NCBI GenBank assembly: GCA_033557465.1
Contig: CM066035.1
Location: 918,602,235-918,666,234, forward strand
DNA from: Ichthyophis bannanicus
Taxonomy: Eukaryota > Chordata > Amphibia > Gymnophiona > Ichthyophiidae
Direction: 5' to 3'
Length of the DNA: 64,000 bases
The notes below the pieces were generated by a model, which worked only from the letters and a program-made list of their open reading frames with translations, ran no database searches and had not been told where the DNA came from. How positions within the stretch are numbered: position 1 is the stretch's first letter; every line of letters begins with the position of its first letter. Shown piece after piece: positions 11,602 to 21,085 of the stretch. The position numbers and the translations under genes were made by a program.

Positions 11602-11822
11602 TCTCCCGAACTCTTTTCAAGGTTCTCCGAGACAAAGCTTCCATGATCCTGATAGCTCCTCGCTGGCCCAGGCAGCCGTGGTTTCCACTCCTGCTGCAAT
11701 TGGCGGTGGAGGATCCGTTCCCTCTGGGGTTTCAACCAGATCTCCTAACACAGGATCAGGGGTCCCTGCTACACCCCAACCTCAGATCTCTACATCTCAT
11801 GGCCTGGCTGCTGAAAGGGTAG
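11574..11822 (+). pseudogene. DIRS A1 pol C-terminal tail in a shifted frame
   Basis: After the RNase H domain the sequence continues in a frame one base back, with PPIPLVSRTLFKVL and ILIAPRWPRQPWF, ending MAWLLKG before a stop at 11822. The LIAPRWPRQPWF type of motif normally follows RNase H in DIRS polyproteins, and a related stretch follows RNase H in DIRS C (about 44600). Copy A2 has the same tail, the same frame relation and the same final stop (56412). The shift is therefore ancestral to both copies: either a shared defect or a programmed frameshift. Confidence 0.6.
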
Positions 11823-12859
11823 TCCTTGCTCCCCTTCTATTGCCGGCAGAGGTGGAAGAGGTCGTCCTAGCTTCCCGGTGACCTTCTACCCGCAAATGCT
11901 ACGCCCTTAAATGGCGTCGCTTTTCCGCTTGGTGTGCCCAGCAGTCTCAGGATCCCTTCTCCTGCTCGGTGTCGGTGATCTTGCAGTACTTGCTCTACCT
12001 CTCTAATCTGGGACTTAAGTCCAACTCCGTCAAAGTTCACCTCAGTGCTCTCTCAGCACATCATGTGCCGGTGGACGGCAGACCTCTTTCCAGCGACCCT
12101 CTCGTGGCGAGGTTTCTCCGAGGTCTCCTTCTACTTAAACCACCTCTGCGCCCGCCAGCACCTGACTGGGATCTGAATGTGGTTTTGCAGCGGATCACCT
12201 GTCCGCCTTTTGAACCTATGGCTACCTGTTCTCTACGTTTTCTTTCTTGGAAAACCTTATTCCTGATAGCCCTCACTTCCGCTAGACGCGTAAGTGAATT
12301 GCAGGCCCTCGTGTCTGATCCCCCTTACACTCGGTTCTACAAAAATAGGGTAGTCCTACGGACTCACCCAAATTTTCTTCCAAAAGTGGTCTCCCCTTTT
12401 CACATCAATCAGGAGGTGGTACTTCCGACCTTCTTTCCCAGGCCACACTCCAGCCGAGCTGAAATGGTCCTGCATACCCTGGACTGTAGAAGGGCATTGA
12501 ACTTCTACCTTGACCGTACGCGGGAGCACCGTAAAGCTGCTCAGCTTTGTGTATCTTTTGACCCCAATAAATTGGGGCTCCCGGTCTCCAAGCGTACTCT
12601 CTCCATCTGGGTTGCTGACTGTATCGCTTGGGCTTATGGGGCAGCCGGACTCTCCTTAGAAAGTCGAGTCACGGCTCATTGTGTTCGGGCGAAGGCTACG
12701 TCAGTGGCTTACCTCCGCTCTGTTCCATTGGCAGACATCTGCCGGGCCGCTACTTGGTCTTCGAGACAGACTTTTGCGGTCCATTACTGCCTCGAGAGGG
12801 AGTCCCGCAGGGACAGTGCTTTCGGACAGGCAGTCCTCCGAAATCTCTTCGAGGTTTGA
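11579..12859 (+). pseudogene. DIRS A1 tyrosine recombinase, one internal stop
   Basis: This is the integrase-equivalent of DIRS elements. It joins a circular DNA intermediate to the target through a covalent tyrosine link. The long open part begins at 11969. Counted from that Met the family residues are Arg106 in TSARRVSEL, the HxxR box at 237-240 (AHCVR), and a C-terminal WSS...HY with candidate nucleophile Tyr273. The N-terminal part (11579-11878) is in the same frame but separated by TGA at 11879-11881, where A2 reads Arg. A CGA-to-TGA transition is a likely cause. The 5' end overlaps pol in another frame. Confidence 0.85.
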
Positions 12860-12995
12860 GCAACTCCTACCCTCCATCCCGGATGGGGGCTACCGGTGGG
12901 TAATAATTCAGCGAAGATTCCTTCCTTCTGTACTGCTGAGCTAGAGGGAGCTCATTTTGTGCTTAGGGTCTCCGGTAGCCTTAAGCTTGGGAGTC

Positions 12996-13094
12996 CCATA
13001 TGTGAGGACTGACTTCCTGCTTGGTCCTGGAGAAAGCGTAGTTACTCACCTGTAACAGGTGTTCTCCAGGAGCAGCAGGAATCAGTCCTCACAA
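12996..13094 (+). repeat. DIRS A1 internal complementary region
   Basis: 12996-13032 is the reverse complement of the element's left end. 13036-13094 is the reverse complement of its right end. The two halves are joined by AAA at 13033-13035. In the DIRS model the ICR templates joining of the two ends into a circle, so this block records the junction right end-TTT-left end. Confidence 0.9.
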
Positions 13095-13176
13095 CCCTCC
13101 CTCCTCCCCTTGGAGTTGCAATTATCTGCTTTAGTTTTTTTGCAAATTTTTATGCTGTCTTTTAGCTATGTCATCT

Positions 13177-13362
13177 GACTGGCTAAGATGGCACCCTTGG
13201 GCGGGAAGGGGACCGCGCATGCGAGCTGCAATTCCCAAAGGCTTTCTTTGAAAGCTGGGGAAAATTGCTCCGCGAGGGCTCCGTCGGCGCCGACGTCACC
13301 CATATGTGAGGACTGATTCCTGCTGCTCCTGGAGAACACCTGTTACAGGTGAGTAACTACGC
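13177..13362 (-). repeat. DIRS A1 right inverted terminal repeat
   Basis: About 13177-13320 is complementary to the left repeat. The outer about 45 bases (CTCCTGGAGAACACCTGTTA onward, ending GTAACTACGC) are specific to the right end and are represented in complement in the ICR. Confidence 0.92.
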
Positions 13363-14209
13363 TTTTTTGCAATATACAATTTTTAAGGGGTACCCCCAAT
13401 GATGTCACCTTGCTGCCAACGGAGTTTTGATCCCCGTTTTTAGTACACTTCTGCTGCACACAATTTTTAAGTTTAGCCCTTATTTTTAATCTGTGCGGGC
13501 AGATTTTGTCTAATATTTTTGATATATTCGTCTTGCATACAAGTTTTTCATTTTTGTTCCTCCATGTATAATTTTATATGTGTTATTTTCATTATAATTC
13601 TATAATTCCTATTCTGAATTGGCTATTGGTTTCTGAATTATTGTTTTTAAAGTCTTATTCTTATTAACTGGTTTTTTATGTCCATATAGTTTTATACTAC
13701 CATATTTATTTTCTTTCACTTTATGGTTAGCATTTGCCTTAACAAAATTCAAACTAGTTTCCTTTTATAAATATACTTATGGTCTAGGTTTCCCGCCATT
13801 ATTTTACACATATATGTTTTTTTTATATTTTATTTCATTATATGTATTCAGTTACATTAATCTTGTTATTTATGAAAAATTTCAGCTAATGTTTTACATA
13901 TATGAGTACAATGGTTGCTGTGCATTCCATAGTGGTTTTTGATCTTCTTTAATCTGTAAGTACCATTAATCTCTTTGTATATGTTTTTTAGCGTTTAGTC
14001 CATGGTTGTGGCACAATGATTTATTCTATTGTATTTTTAATTATATCATTTGCTCGACAGTTATTACATTATTTATGTTTTACATATTTTATATGTGTTT
14101 CACACAATTATGTAATTTATTATTATTATTTTTTATGTCACATTTTTTAAGCATATGCAATTGTTATATTTGTTATTTATTATTATGCTGTTGCCTTGCA
14201 GTTCTCAGC

Positions 14210-14236
14210 CTCCTGACGAAGGCTGTGCCGAAACAC
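14210..14236 (+). other. Hammerhead-like core motif, right arm
   Basis: CTGACGA at 14213-14219, a short GGC/GCC stem, and GAAAC at 14230-14234. This is the mirrored copy of the motif at 5755-5780, 30-60 bases upstream of an AATAAAG. Conservation in both arms follows simply from their common origin. A ribozyme role is untested. Confidence 0.35.
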
Positions 14237-14317
14237 GTAGGGGCGTTCTTTCAATTCAATAAAGTTTAGTGATCACCATATACTTCTCGCTGTTTGTGTG
14301 GTTCCCCTCTGGTCAGT

Positions 14318-15118
14318 TCATGAACCAACTGCTCCAAGAAGCAGTCATTTATTTCATCTAGGAACTTTAACTCCCTAGCATGTCCTGCCGTGACACTGAC
14401 CCAGTCGATACCGGAGTAATTGAAATCACCCATTATTATTACTGTGCTGTAACGTTTGTTAGCTTCCTTGATTTCTTTGAGCATTTCATCATCCATTTGT
14501 TCATTCTGGCCAGGCAATCGATTGTCCACCCCCACTGCCTTCGCCTTCCCCTTTTTACATGGAATTTCAATTCATAGAGATTCTACAGCAAATTTTGTTT
14601 CCTGCAAAAATTTAATCCTTTCTGGCCAATGCCCTCTCTAACATAGAGCGTAACCCCCTCCACCAATTTGATCAGCTCTGTCATTACGATATAGTTTGTA
14701 CCCAGGTATCACAGTGTCCCACTGGTTGTCCCCCTTCCACCATGTCTCTGATATTCCAATCATATCTAACCTCTCATTTAGTGCTATATATTTTAACTCT
14801 CCCATCTTATTTTTTAGACTTCTAGCATTAGCATTTTAAAGACTGTGTTTTATTCATATTAATTTGGCTATTGGTAGACATGGGTTATTTGGGATCTTTA
14901 AGCTCTGTCTGCTCCATACTCGAGGGCATTTGGGCTACTTTACTCTTTTTTGGAACTTCTCTGCTTTTGGTAGTATCCTTCCGAACCATCCGCTCTTGGG
15001 TGACTGTCGGCTTTCCCCTATTATCTAGTTTAAAAGCTGCTCTATCTCCTTTTTAAAGGTTAATGCCAGCAGCCTGGTTCCATTCCGGTTAAGGTTTAGC
15101 CTTTTAGCTGGTTACAGG
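14318..15118 (-). pseudogene. CR1 LINE ORF2 5' part (endonuclease)
   Basis: Continuation of the CR1 at 3222-5648. On the minus strand, from 5' to 3': NARSLKNKMGEL (about 14800), MIGISETWWKGDNQW (about 14740), TVIPGYKLYRNDRADQIGGG (about 14680), then IIMGDFNYSGIDW (about 14420) and FLEQLVHELTRGE at the junction with the insertion. These are the apurinic endonuclease motifs of CR1. Stops and small indels interrupt the frame. About 14850-15118 is the less conserved upstream region, and I place the 5' limit near 15118. Confidence 0.85.
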
Positions 15119-16829
15119 CAGTTGGGAACACTAATGCCCAATAATACTTGCCTTCACATGAGAAAATGCATGTTAATCGGTGATCGCGAGGTGGGATGTG
15201 GAGAGGGCATTGCCGCTAGTGCCAGGACAATTGCCGTGCACTCTGCGGCAACACGACTGCACTTGAATACTGGTGGGATAGTCATTATCGGCATAGGAGC
15301 TGAGACTGAATATCTGGGCTGAGCAGTGCTAACTGAATAACTTGTAACTTTATCCAGTTAGCATCGATCTTCAGCCCATACCGGTCCGCTAATTGATCAG
15401 CCTATGTTTGCCCAGATGAATGCAAATATTGAGCTAACGAGGTAAAATTCCCATTTATGCAGATAGAGCCAACACCGCCCTTGTGCCACCCACGGATCGC
15501 TCTTGCACTAATCAGACAATGCCAAATTGGTCTGTGGAGATTATTCAGCGGCACGAATCAGATAGCGCTGCTGAATATCTCAGTGAATGCCTTTAGCCGG
15601 CCTTCCTCCTTGTGGCTGGCTGCCTAAGTGCTTTGAATATTGACCCCATAATATATATAATACATAGTATACATTTAAAACATTCTTTATATCAAGAAAA
15701 ATTGTTTCAGTGTTCTGGTGAAGTGATTACCTTCATAAAATAGGTGTAAAATAGATACTCCTTTTTGAACTTCTCACATAGTCACCCTGTTGCAGAATTA
15801 TCCCTGTGGTATATAATCTTTCCTCAAGAAAGGAGATTGACAGAGTATCTCAGAGACTGGTCTTATGGCCAGTCATCTTCAGTATCTTTGTAAACAATAT
15901 TGCAGAGAAATTGAGAAGGATAATGGGCCCGATATGCAAAGGATTTATGCTCCTAAATTGGTGTCTCTGAAAATGTACTGGGGCTCAGTGCCTAGACATT
16001 TTCTTAAAATTTCACTAAACGCCTAAATTTAGGAGCATAAAAAGTGGGTGGCAACGCAGGTGGATTTAGGGCTGACCAAAGAAGTGAGGAGCTTAGCACT
16101 GATTTTCAGCACTAGGCACCTAAATTGGGCTCATAAATCTAGGCAAATGAATTTTCAGCTGGATATTGAGTGGTGGCAGCTGGCATGGTTTCAGTGCCTA
16201 GCCATCGCAGTTGAAACTTAAACCCAGATATTCAATGTTGGGGTCATATCTGAACCCTGGCATTAAATATTCAAGAGGCCCGGATTGTCGGGAAGTGATA
16301 TTCAGCCACTGCCTGGTTAGCTTCTGCTTTTGCTGTGTCTTACTTTTGCCGCTTTGCCAGAACCAGTCTTGCCACTATTCAATATTGCCACTGCCCGATT
16401 ATAGCTGGATGCCACCCCCTGGAATGCGCCCCAATGCTAACCAGTTAGCATTAGGAGGTGCAGCGGAGGCACCTGGGCAAGGCTGTTGCAAGGATTGGAG
16501 GTGCCCTAGGTGGGTCCTCCAGTCTACTGCCTTCCTTGGCTGCATTGCCGCCACTGCCATCCCTATCTGGAGCTGCACCGCGATTTCCTGCTGTTCATAA
16601 TATGCTGTTTCCACCCCCTCCAACGCCACTTCTGGTTTCGGAGGGGGATGGAAACGGCACATTGTGGAAAAGGAGGAACCTGCCGGAATGTTAGTAAGTG
16701 CTGCTTCACAGTTTGAGGGCTCTTGCTGCCGCTCCCAGAGAGGGACGACAACTACCGCAATGGGTGCCCTCTGAGGGCCAGCATCCTAGGTGGCCACGAA
16801 GTTCACCTAGTGGTAACGCCAGCCTTGCA
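15119..16829. other. Unassigned repeat-like DNA with GATATTCAG motifs
   Basis: No gene is supported. The stretch is rich in phrases such as ATATTCAG, GAATATC and TATTCAATG, which recur at 18715-19020 and 19436-19830. This suggests fragments of one or more non-autonomous DNA elements, but I could not delimit terminal repeats. Open frames near 16211-16716 overlap on both strands and look accidental. Confidence 0.4.
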
Positions 16830-16945
16830 CCTGGGGATATTCAGGGGTACTTGTGACCTGGATTGGCTGCTGTTGGGAACAGAATACTAGGCTTGATGGA
16901 CCTTGGTCTGACCCAGTATTGCATATCTTATGTTCTTAACAGGTT
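16830..16945 (+). repeat. CR1 3' UTR fragment
   Basis: Contains GACCTTGGTCTGACCCAGTA and ends CTTATGTTCTTA, identical in type to the 3' ends at 3222 (minus), 34515 and 38100. It is a strongly 5'-truncated CR1 insertion. Confidence 0.8.
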
Positions 16946-17119
16946 TGCTAACCATGTTAATCCCTTTGAAATAGGGACACAAATATAAGAGCCTAACTTA
17001 GAAACTTAAATTTAGGAGCTCAGCTTTTTTTAAACATCAGGCTCCATGTGCCTTTTAATGGATGATTCTGTCTCGGACGTAGATCTCCTTTGTACGTCCG
17101 GGCTGAACAGGACATATAA

Positions 17120-17550
17120 AGGAGATTATGATTCTGATCCTGCAGGGCATGTCTAGCCTCACGGGATCAGGATCGCAAACAGGCATGTATGTGCAGGCCG
17201 GGACTGCGATTCAGTCCTGGCCTGCACGTATATGCCCTGCCCAACTAACTCAGTCAGGGCATTTAAATGGAGCCATGGCGTCATCTTGCCATTGCACCGT
17301 GGCTCCATTTAAAAGCTGCAATGCCGGCCGCCTGACAAAAGAGTTAATTCCCCACAGCCCGACCCCCGACCCGGCCTCCTAAGGCCAAGGTCGGGCTGTG
17401 GGGAATTAACTCTGGCCCTCCCAGCCCCATCTGCGACACGTCCAGGGAAGTTATTATACCCAGAGGGTGGAATAACTTCCCCGGTCATTTAGCCGGCCCT
17501 GGGTCTACAGGGCCGACATTAGAACCGGCCCTGTAAGTCCAGGGCCGGCA
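17120..17550. repeat. Chain of five consecutive hairpins
   Basis: Stems in order: 17191-17227 (16 bp, one mismatch); 17262-17313 (17 bp, one mismatch); 17341-17364 with 17389-17412 (24 bp, perfect); 17445-17481 (11 bp); about 17492-17549 (23 bp, three mismatches). No protein is encoded. The arrangement suggests a DNA-transposon derivative or a fold-forming repeat unit that I do not recognise. Confidence 0.7.
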
Positions 17551-18279
17551 ACCGCCCACTGCCCACCCACTCTCCGCCCCCAAGCCACCTCTTCCCCTAC
17601 CCCGGCTAACATCCCTGCACAACCGGCAGGAAAGTTAGTCAGGGCCTGCAGCCGCCACGAAAAGCGGGGACGTCCATCCCCGCTATTCGTGATTAAGAAT
17701 GGAAATGCCTGAGGAAGAAGAGGGAATGAGAGTGATTTAAGAAAGCCTGGAGAATGGTTGATTGCTTGGGACACTTTCCTCTTCTCTACCTCAGTGGGTA
17801 ACATGAGTGTTAGAGTGAACTTATCCCAACACAGTCAACAGCAAACTGCCACAGGCATCAGCAATAGGACTTTATTTAATATAGCGAGATTTCACCTAGT
17901 TGCAACTTGAGACAGAGAAAATTGTGTTTCGACTTCAGGTGCTTGGTGTTTGGATTTTAAAGCTCTCTTCGGTTGCTGGGTTCTTTAAAGCAGGTCAAGC
18001 AGGTTTTTCAGGGGACCAGGCTTCAGGTGTTTCCATTGTTCGACAGGGAGAATCCTCCCCTTTGTGGCAAGGAAAGCCCTTTCCGAAGTGGCAGGTTTCT
18101 CTTCACATTGGGACTGATTCCCTTCTCCTCACTCAACCCAATCCTTAGAAATGAGCTCACTCTACACCTGGTTCCTGAATGCTAAGGAGGAAATATAAAA
18201 TGAAAGCAGTAAAATATTTATACCAAGCCTATAGCCAGAGGCTCCATCATAGACAAAAGTTACAGGACAACAGCAAGTT
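17551..18279. other. Unassigned, no gene seen
   Basis: GC-rich to mixed sequence without a supported coding frame. Short open frames here have no recognisable motif. Confidence 0.4.
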
Positions 18280-18500
18280 CTGCAGCAAAATCACTTACCT
18301 TCCCAATTAAATTTCCAGCATAACCTATCAACTATAAATAACCTGTACATACTGTAAATGCCATAAATTAACCAACCCAACTATAATATGCTAACCCCTT
18401 TTTATTCTAGTTCACTGTACCCCAGTTCATGTTAAGTTGCGATGTAAACCACCTTGATTGAAGGATAAGGCGGTATAGAAGTCTGGTTAAATAAATAAAC
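18280..18500 (+). repeat. L2-like LINE 3' end
   Basis: Ends with GATGTAAACCACCTTGATTG, GGCGGTATAGAA and then a TAAATAAATAAA tail. This is the layout of the L2-type 3' ends at 41140-41215 and, inverted, at 19025 and 60890. Confidence 0.65.
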
Positions 18501-18714
18501 CTGTAAAGTGAATGGACTTCTGAGGGGGGCCGTTCCTTCAAAGAGCATTAAGTAGTGTACCCAGCTCTCTTAATACAGGAAGCCATGAATACTTGAAAGC
18601 AACTGTTTAAAACTTTACTCAACAGATTAACTCAAATTTTAGGCAAAAGTAATCACATCAAATTCATAAACATAGGAATATGACATAAAAGCAGCACACA
18701 TGGAAGTTATGGAA

Positions 18715-19020
18715 TCGATATTCAAATATCACAGTTGATGTTTATTAAAATGCTGGCTGTGGCATTAAAAATGAAAACCAGATATTCAGCATTGAAATTT
18801 GGATATCTTTTGGTGCTGAATATCTGGTTACAGTGCTGAGTGTGGCGGCTATCCAGATAATAGCGATATTCAGCCGTTGTCCAGAAAGGTGCACTGTATA
18901 GCCAGATAAGTGCTGGGACCACCCTCGCCTCACCCATCCAGATAGTGCCTAGGCGATTAGAGGGGATCGTCAATGGCACTATACAGGTAATGTTGCTGAA
19001 TATCCGGCTTGACAGGGTTT
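18715..19020. repeat. Interspersed GATATTCAG-type element
   Basis: AT-mixed block with many GATATTCAGC/GAATATC words in both orientations and internal inverted similarity (TGGTGCTGAATATCTGG against CCAGATATTCAGCATTG). It resembles 15905-16440 and 19436-19830. It is probably a MITE-like family whose ends I could not fix. Confidence 0.4.
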
Positions 19021-19024
19021 ATCC

Positions 19025-19435
19025 AATTATTTATTTTATTTATTTATTTACATTCTCTTATATACCGCACTATTCGGCATCAGCGCGGTTTACATGGAAC
19101 AAAATGCTCAGTACAAATAACATGTATGAGTTTACAGATAACAGGGAACAAAACTTGGATAGCAGGGGTAACTATTTACAAAACTTACTACATGGAAACA
19201 TAATCAAAGAGGATGCATAGAAAACACAATCCACGTCATGGGTTTGAGTGTCAACTTGGTGTGTTGTTGGTATGCTATAAGTTTGTCTGGGAATGTGGAT
19301 GGAATGGGGGTTGTCTTGGAGCTCTAGGGGATGCAGTTGGGCTCAATAAGGTACTTGTTGAAGAGGTGGCTTTTGAGGGCTTTCCTAAACTGTGGTAGAT
19401 TCTTAATAGCATTTTGGATGTGGGGCCCTAAGGGC
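19025..19435 (-). pseudogene. L2-like LINE 3' end
   Basis: On the minus strand the end of an ORF2 reads PQFRKALKSHLFNKYLIEP (about 19335-19400). A 3' UTR follows with CCGCGCTGATGCCGAATAGT and a TAAA-type tail (19025-19055). The motif F(R/K)xxLKxHLF is typical of L2 C-termini, and the copy at 61158-61682 has SFRKALKQHLF. It is 5'-truncated. Confidence 0.75.
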
Positions 19436-20100
19436 CCGTTATTCAGCGGCGGTGGCTAGAGCAATTATAGTGGCTAGTTGTCGCTGCTGAACCTGAGATC
19501 TGGATATTCAATACCGAGGCCATATCCAGTCACCAGCATTGAATAGCTAGGTATCTAACTAGGCAACGGCGATATTCAGCCGCTGCCTGCTTAGCTTCGG
19601 CAATGAAAGATAGGCCAGCCTTTACTGTGCCTGACTTTCATAGCTGAAGGATACCGGGTAGCAACTAAATATCACTGTTTGTCCGCTTATCCCCAGGTCC
19701 CGCCCCACCCCACCCCCAGAACTCTCTGATGCTAGCTGGCAAGCATCAACACACCTAGTGGTGGTGCCTGCAGGCACTCAGTGGCGTTGTCTTAGAGCAG
19801 CTGAATATCCTCTTCACTGTTTAATCATTTTAAATATCAGACCCTACGTTTTTAAAGCAGATATAAGAGAATAAAAAAGAGAAACAAAAAAAGATGTACC
19901 ATCAAGGTTCAGAAATTTGCAGCCGTCCTGATTCAGTCCAGCAACAGATAAACTCTTTCAAACTGGCTATTGCAATCTTGGGTCTCATCACAGGCTTCGT
20001 TTGTCTACTTTGTGGGTGGTAGCAAGAGGTAGGGAGCTCTGATTAGTGGCAGGAGTGGGGAATTCTTTCCTCCCCTCAGATTAGCTTTCTCTTTTCCCAT
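19436..20100. other. GATATTCAG-type repeat and unassigned DNA
   Basis: 19436-19830 repeats the GATATTCAGC/GAATATCC vocabulary of 18715-19020. 19831-20100 shows nothing I can name. Confidence 0.35.
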
Positions 20101-20790
20101 TCCCTCTCCCCCCACTGCTCGCGCTCGCTCTCTCGCTCTCTTTCAAACACACACACTCACATGCCCTATCACACCCTCCCCTCCCCTCCCCCCTACTCCT
20201 CTCAGGTCTGCAAGTTGTAGCTGCAGCAGGGTGACACAATGAAATATTTTCAAACTGTTTTATTCTTATAGTCTTCCTTTATGTTTCTTTTTATTCTTTT
20301 ATTTCGATTTATTTTCATTTCTCTAGCCTTTCCTTGTTATTTTATTTTTCTTTTTTCCACATCTCTTCTCCCCTCTGATTTCTAAGTTTGTTTTCTCCTG
20401 TTACCCATTTTATTTTCTCTGCATTTCCTCCACATTTTCTACCCTGTCATATTTCTTTGGCATATGCTACAGGTTCCATTTTGTTTATTTTCCCTTTTTA
20501 TGTAGTTCCCTTTATTCCATCTATACACTTCTCTTCTCCTCTCGCTCCCCTCCTGCTCTCACCACCCCCCCCCCCCCGCTCCTCTCTTCTCCACAAATAT
20601 TCTTCCTTTCTACTTACTTAGCCTTCTCCATCTCTCCATAATTCCCTCATCTCTTCCTCCACCCTTCCCTCCTTGCTTATCTTTCTTCTACTCCACCCTC
20701 TCCTTTCTTCCTTCAGTTCTACTTGTCCTCCTCACCCTTCTCTCAGCTTTTATTCCTCACCCTCCCTTTCTTCTTGCCTTTTCCTATTTA
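20100..20790. repeat. Pyrimidine-rich low-complexity tract
   Basis: The plus strand is dominated by C and T with runs such as CCCCCCCCCCCCC near 20566-20578 and many TCTCTC/TTCCTC words. Predicted proteins are S/P/L/F-rich products of this bias. The tract resumes at 21086-21440 beyond a SINE. Confidence 0.7.
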
Positions 20791-21085
20791 TCTTTATTTA
20801 TTTATTTATTTATTTGCATTCTCTTATATACTGTGCTATTCTGCATCAGTGCGGTTTACATTGAACAAACTGAAATTACATTGAACAGGGCATTATAACT
20901 TGGATAACTATTTTACAGGGAACATGGGCTATGGAGGGTTAAGTGGCTTGCCCAAGACCACGAGCACCTGTGGGACTAGAAACCCCAGTCCTTCCGGCCC
21001 AAGGTTGCTGTCCTCTGGTGGGATTTGAACCCCCGACCTTCCGGCCTGAAGTACCTTGCCCCAACCACTAGGCCACTCCTCCACT
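20790..21085 (-). repeat. tRNA-derived SINE with L2-type tail
   Basis: The tRNA-like head on the minus strand (about 20990-21080; GGGTTCAAATCCCACC box B) is joined to a 3' tail with CCGCACTGATGCAGAATAGC and an ATAAATAAATAA end at about 20790-20815. The tail matches the L2-type LINE ends at 19025, 41140 and 60890, which implies mobilisation by that LINE. A sister copy lies at 42540-42825. Confidence 0.75.

Larger units (their letters stand above)
7628..13365 (+). mobile_element. DIRS retrotransposon A1 with TTT flanks
   Basis: The element proper is 7631-13362 (5732 bp), flanked by TTT on each side (7628-7630 and 13363-13365). It lies in the right arm of P1. The matching uninterrupted site in the left arm (about 6965) has six T, where the inserted site has three plus six, so exactly three extra T were gained and no longer duplication formed. 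Contents: inverted terminal repeats, gag, RT/RNase H, tyrosine recombinase and an ICR. DIRS elements integrate by a tyrosine recombinase rather than a DDE integrase, which explains the absence of a longer duplication. Coding defects are described under the individual genes. Confidence 0.93.
5649..14301. mobile_element. Giant inverted-repeat insertion in CR1 (P1)
   Basis: Two AT-rich arms, about 5687-7386 and 7409-7630 plus 13363-14301, are reverse complements around a 22-bp centre at about 7387-7408. The right arm is split by DIRS element A1. The arms are not identical. The left arm has segments missing from the right, including about 6215-6550 and about 7100-7300, and an extra 38-bp outer tail (5649-5686). 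Neither arm encodes a recognisable protein. Each outer end carries an AATAAAG motif and a CTGACGA...GAAA motif. The 14-16-bp target duplication is longer than expected for most cut-and-paste transposons and points to a retrotransposition-type insertion. I do not recognise the family. A non-autonomous or Penelope-related element is a guess. Confidence 0.7.

Noticed and set aside
16399..16751. Overlapping frames on both strands near 16.5 kb
   Set aside because: No recognisable motifs. The region behaves like GC-richer repeat debris and no frame is favoured.
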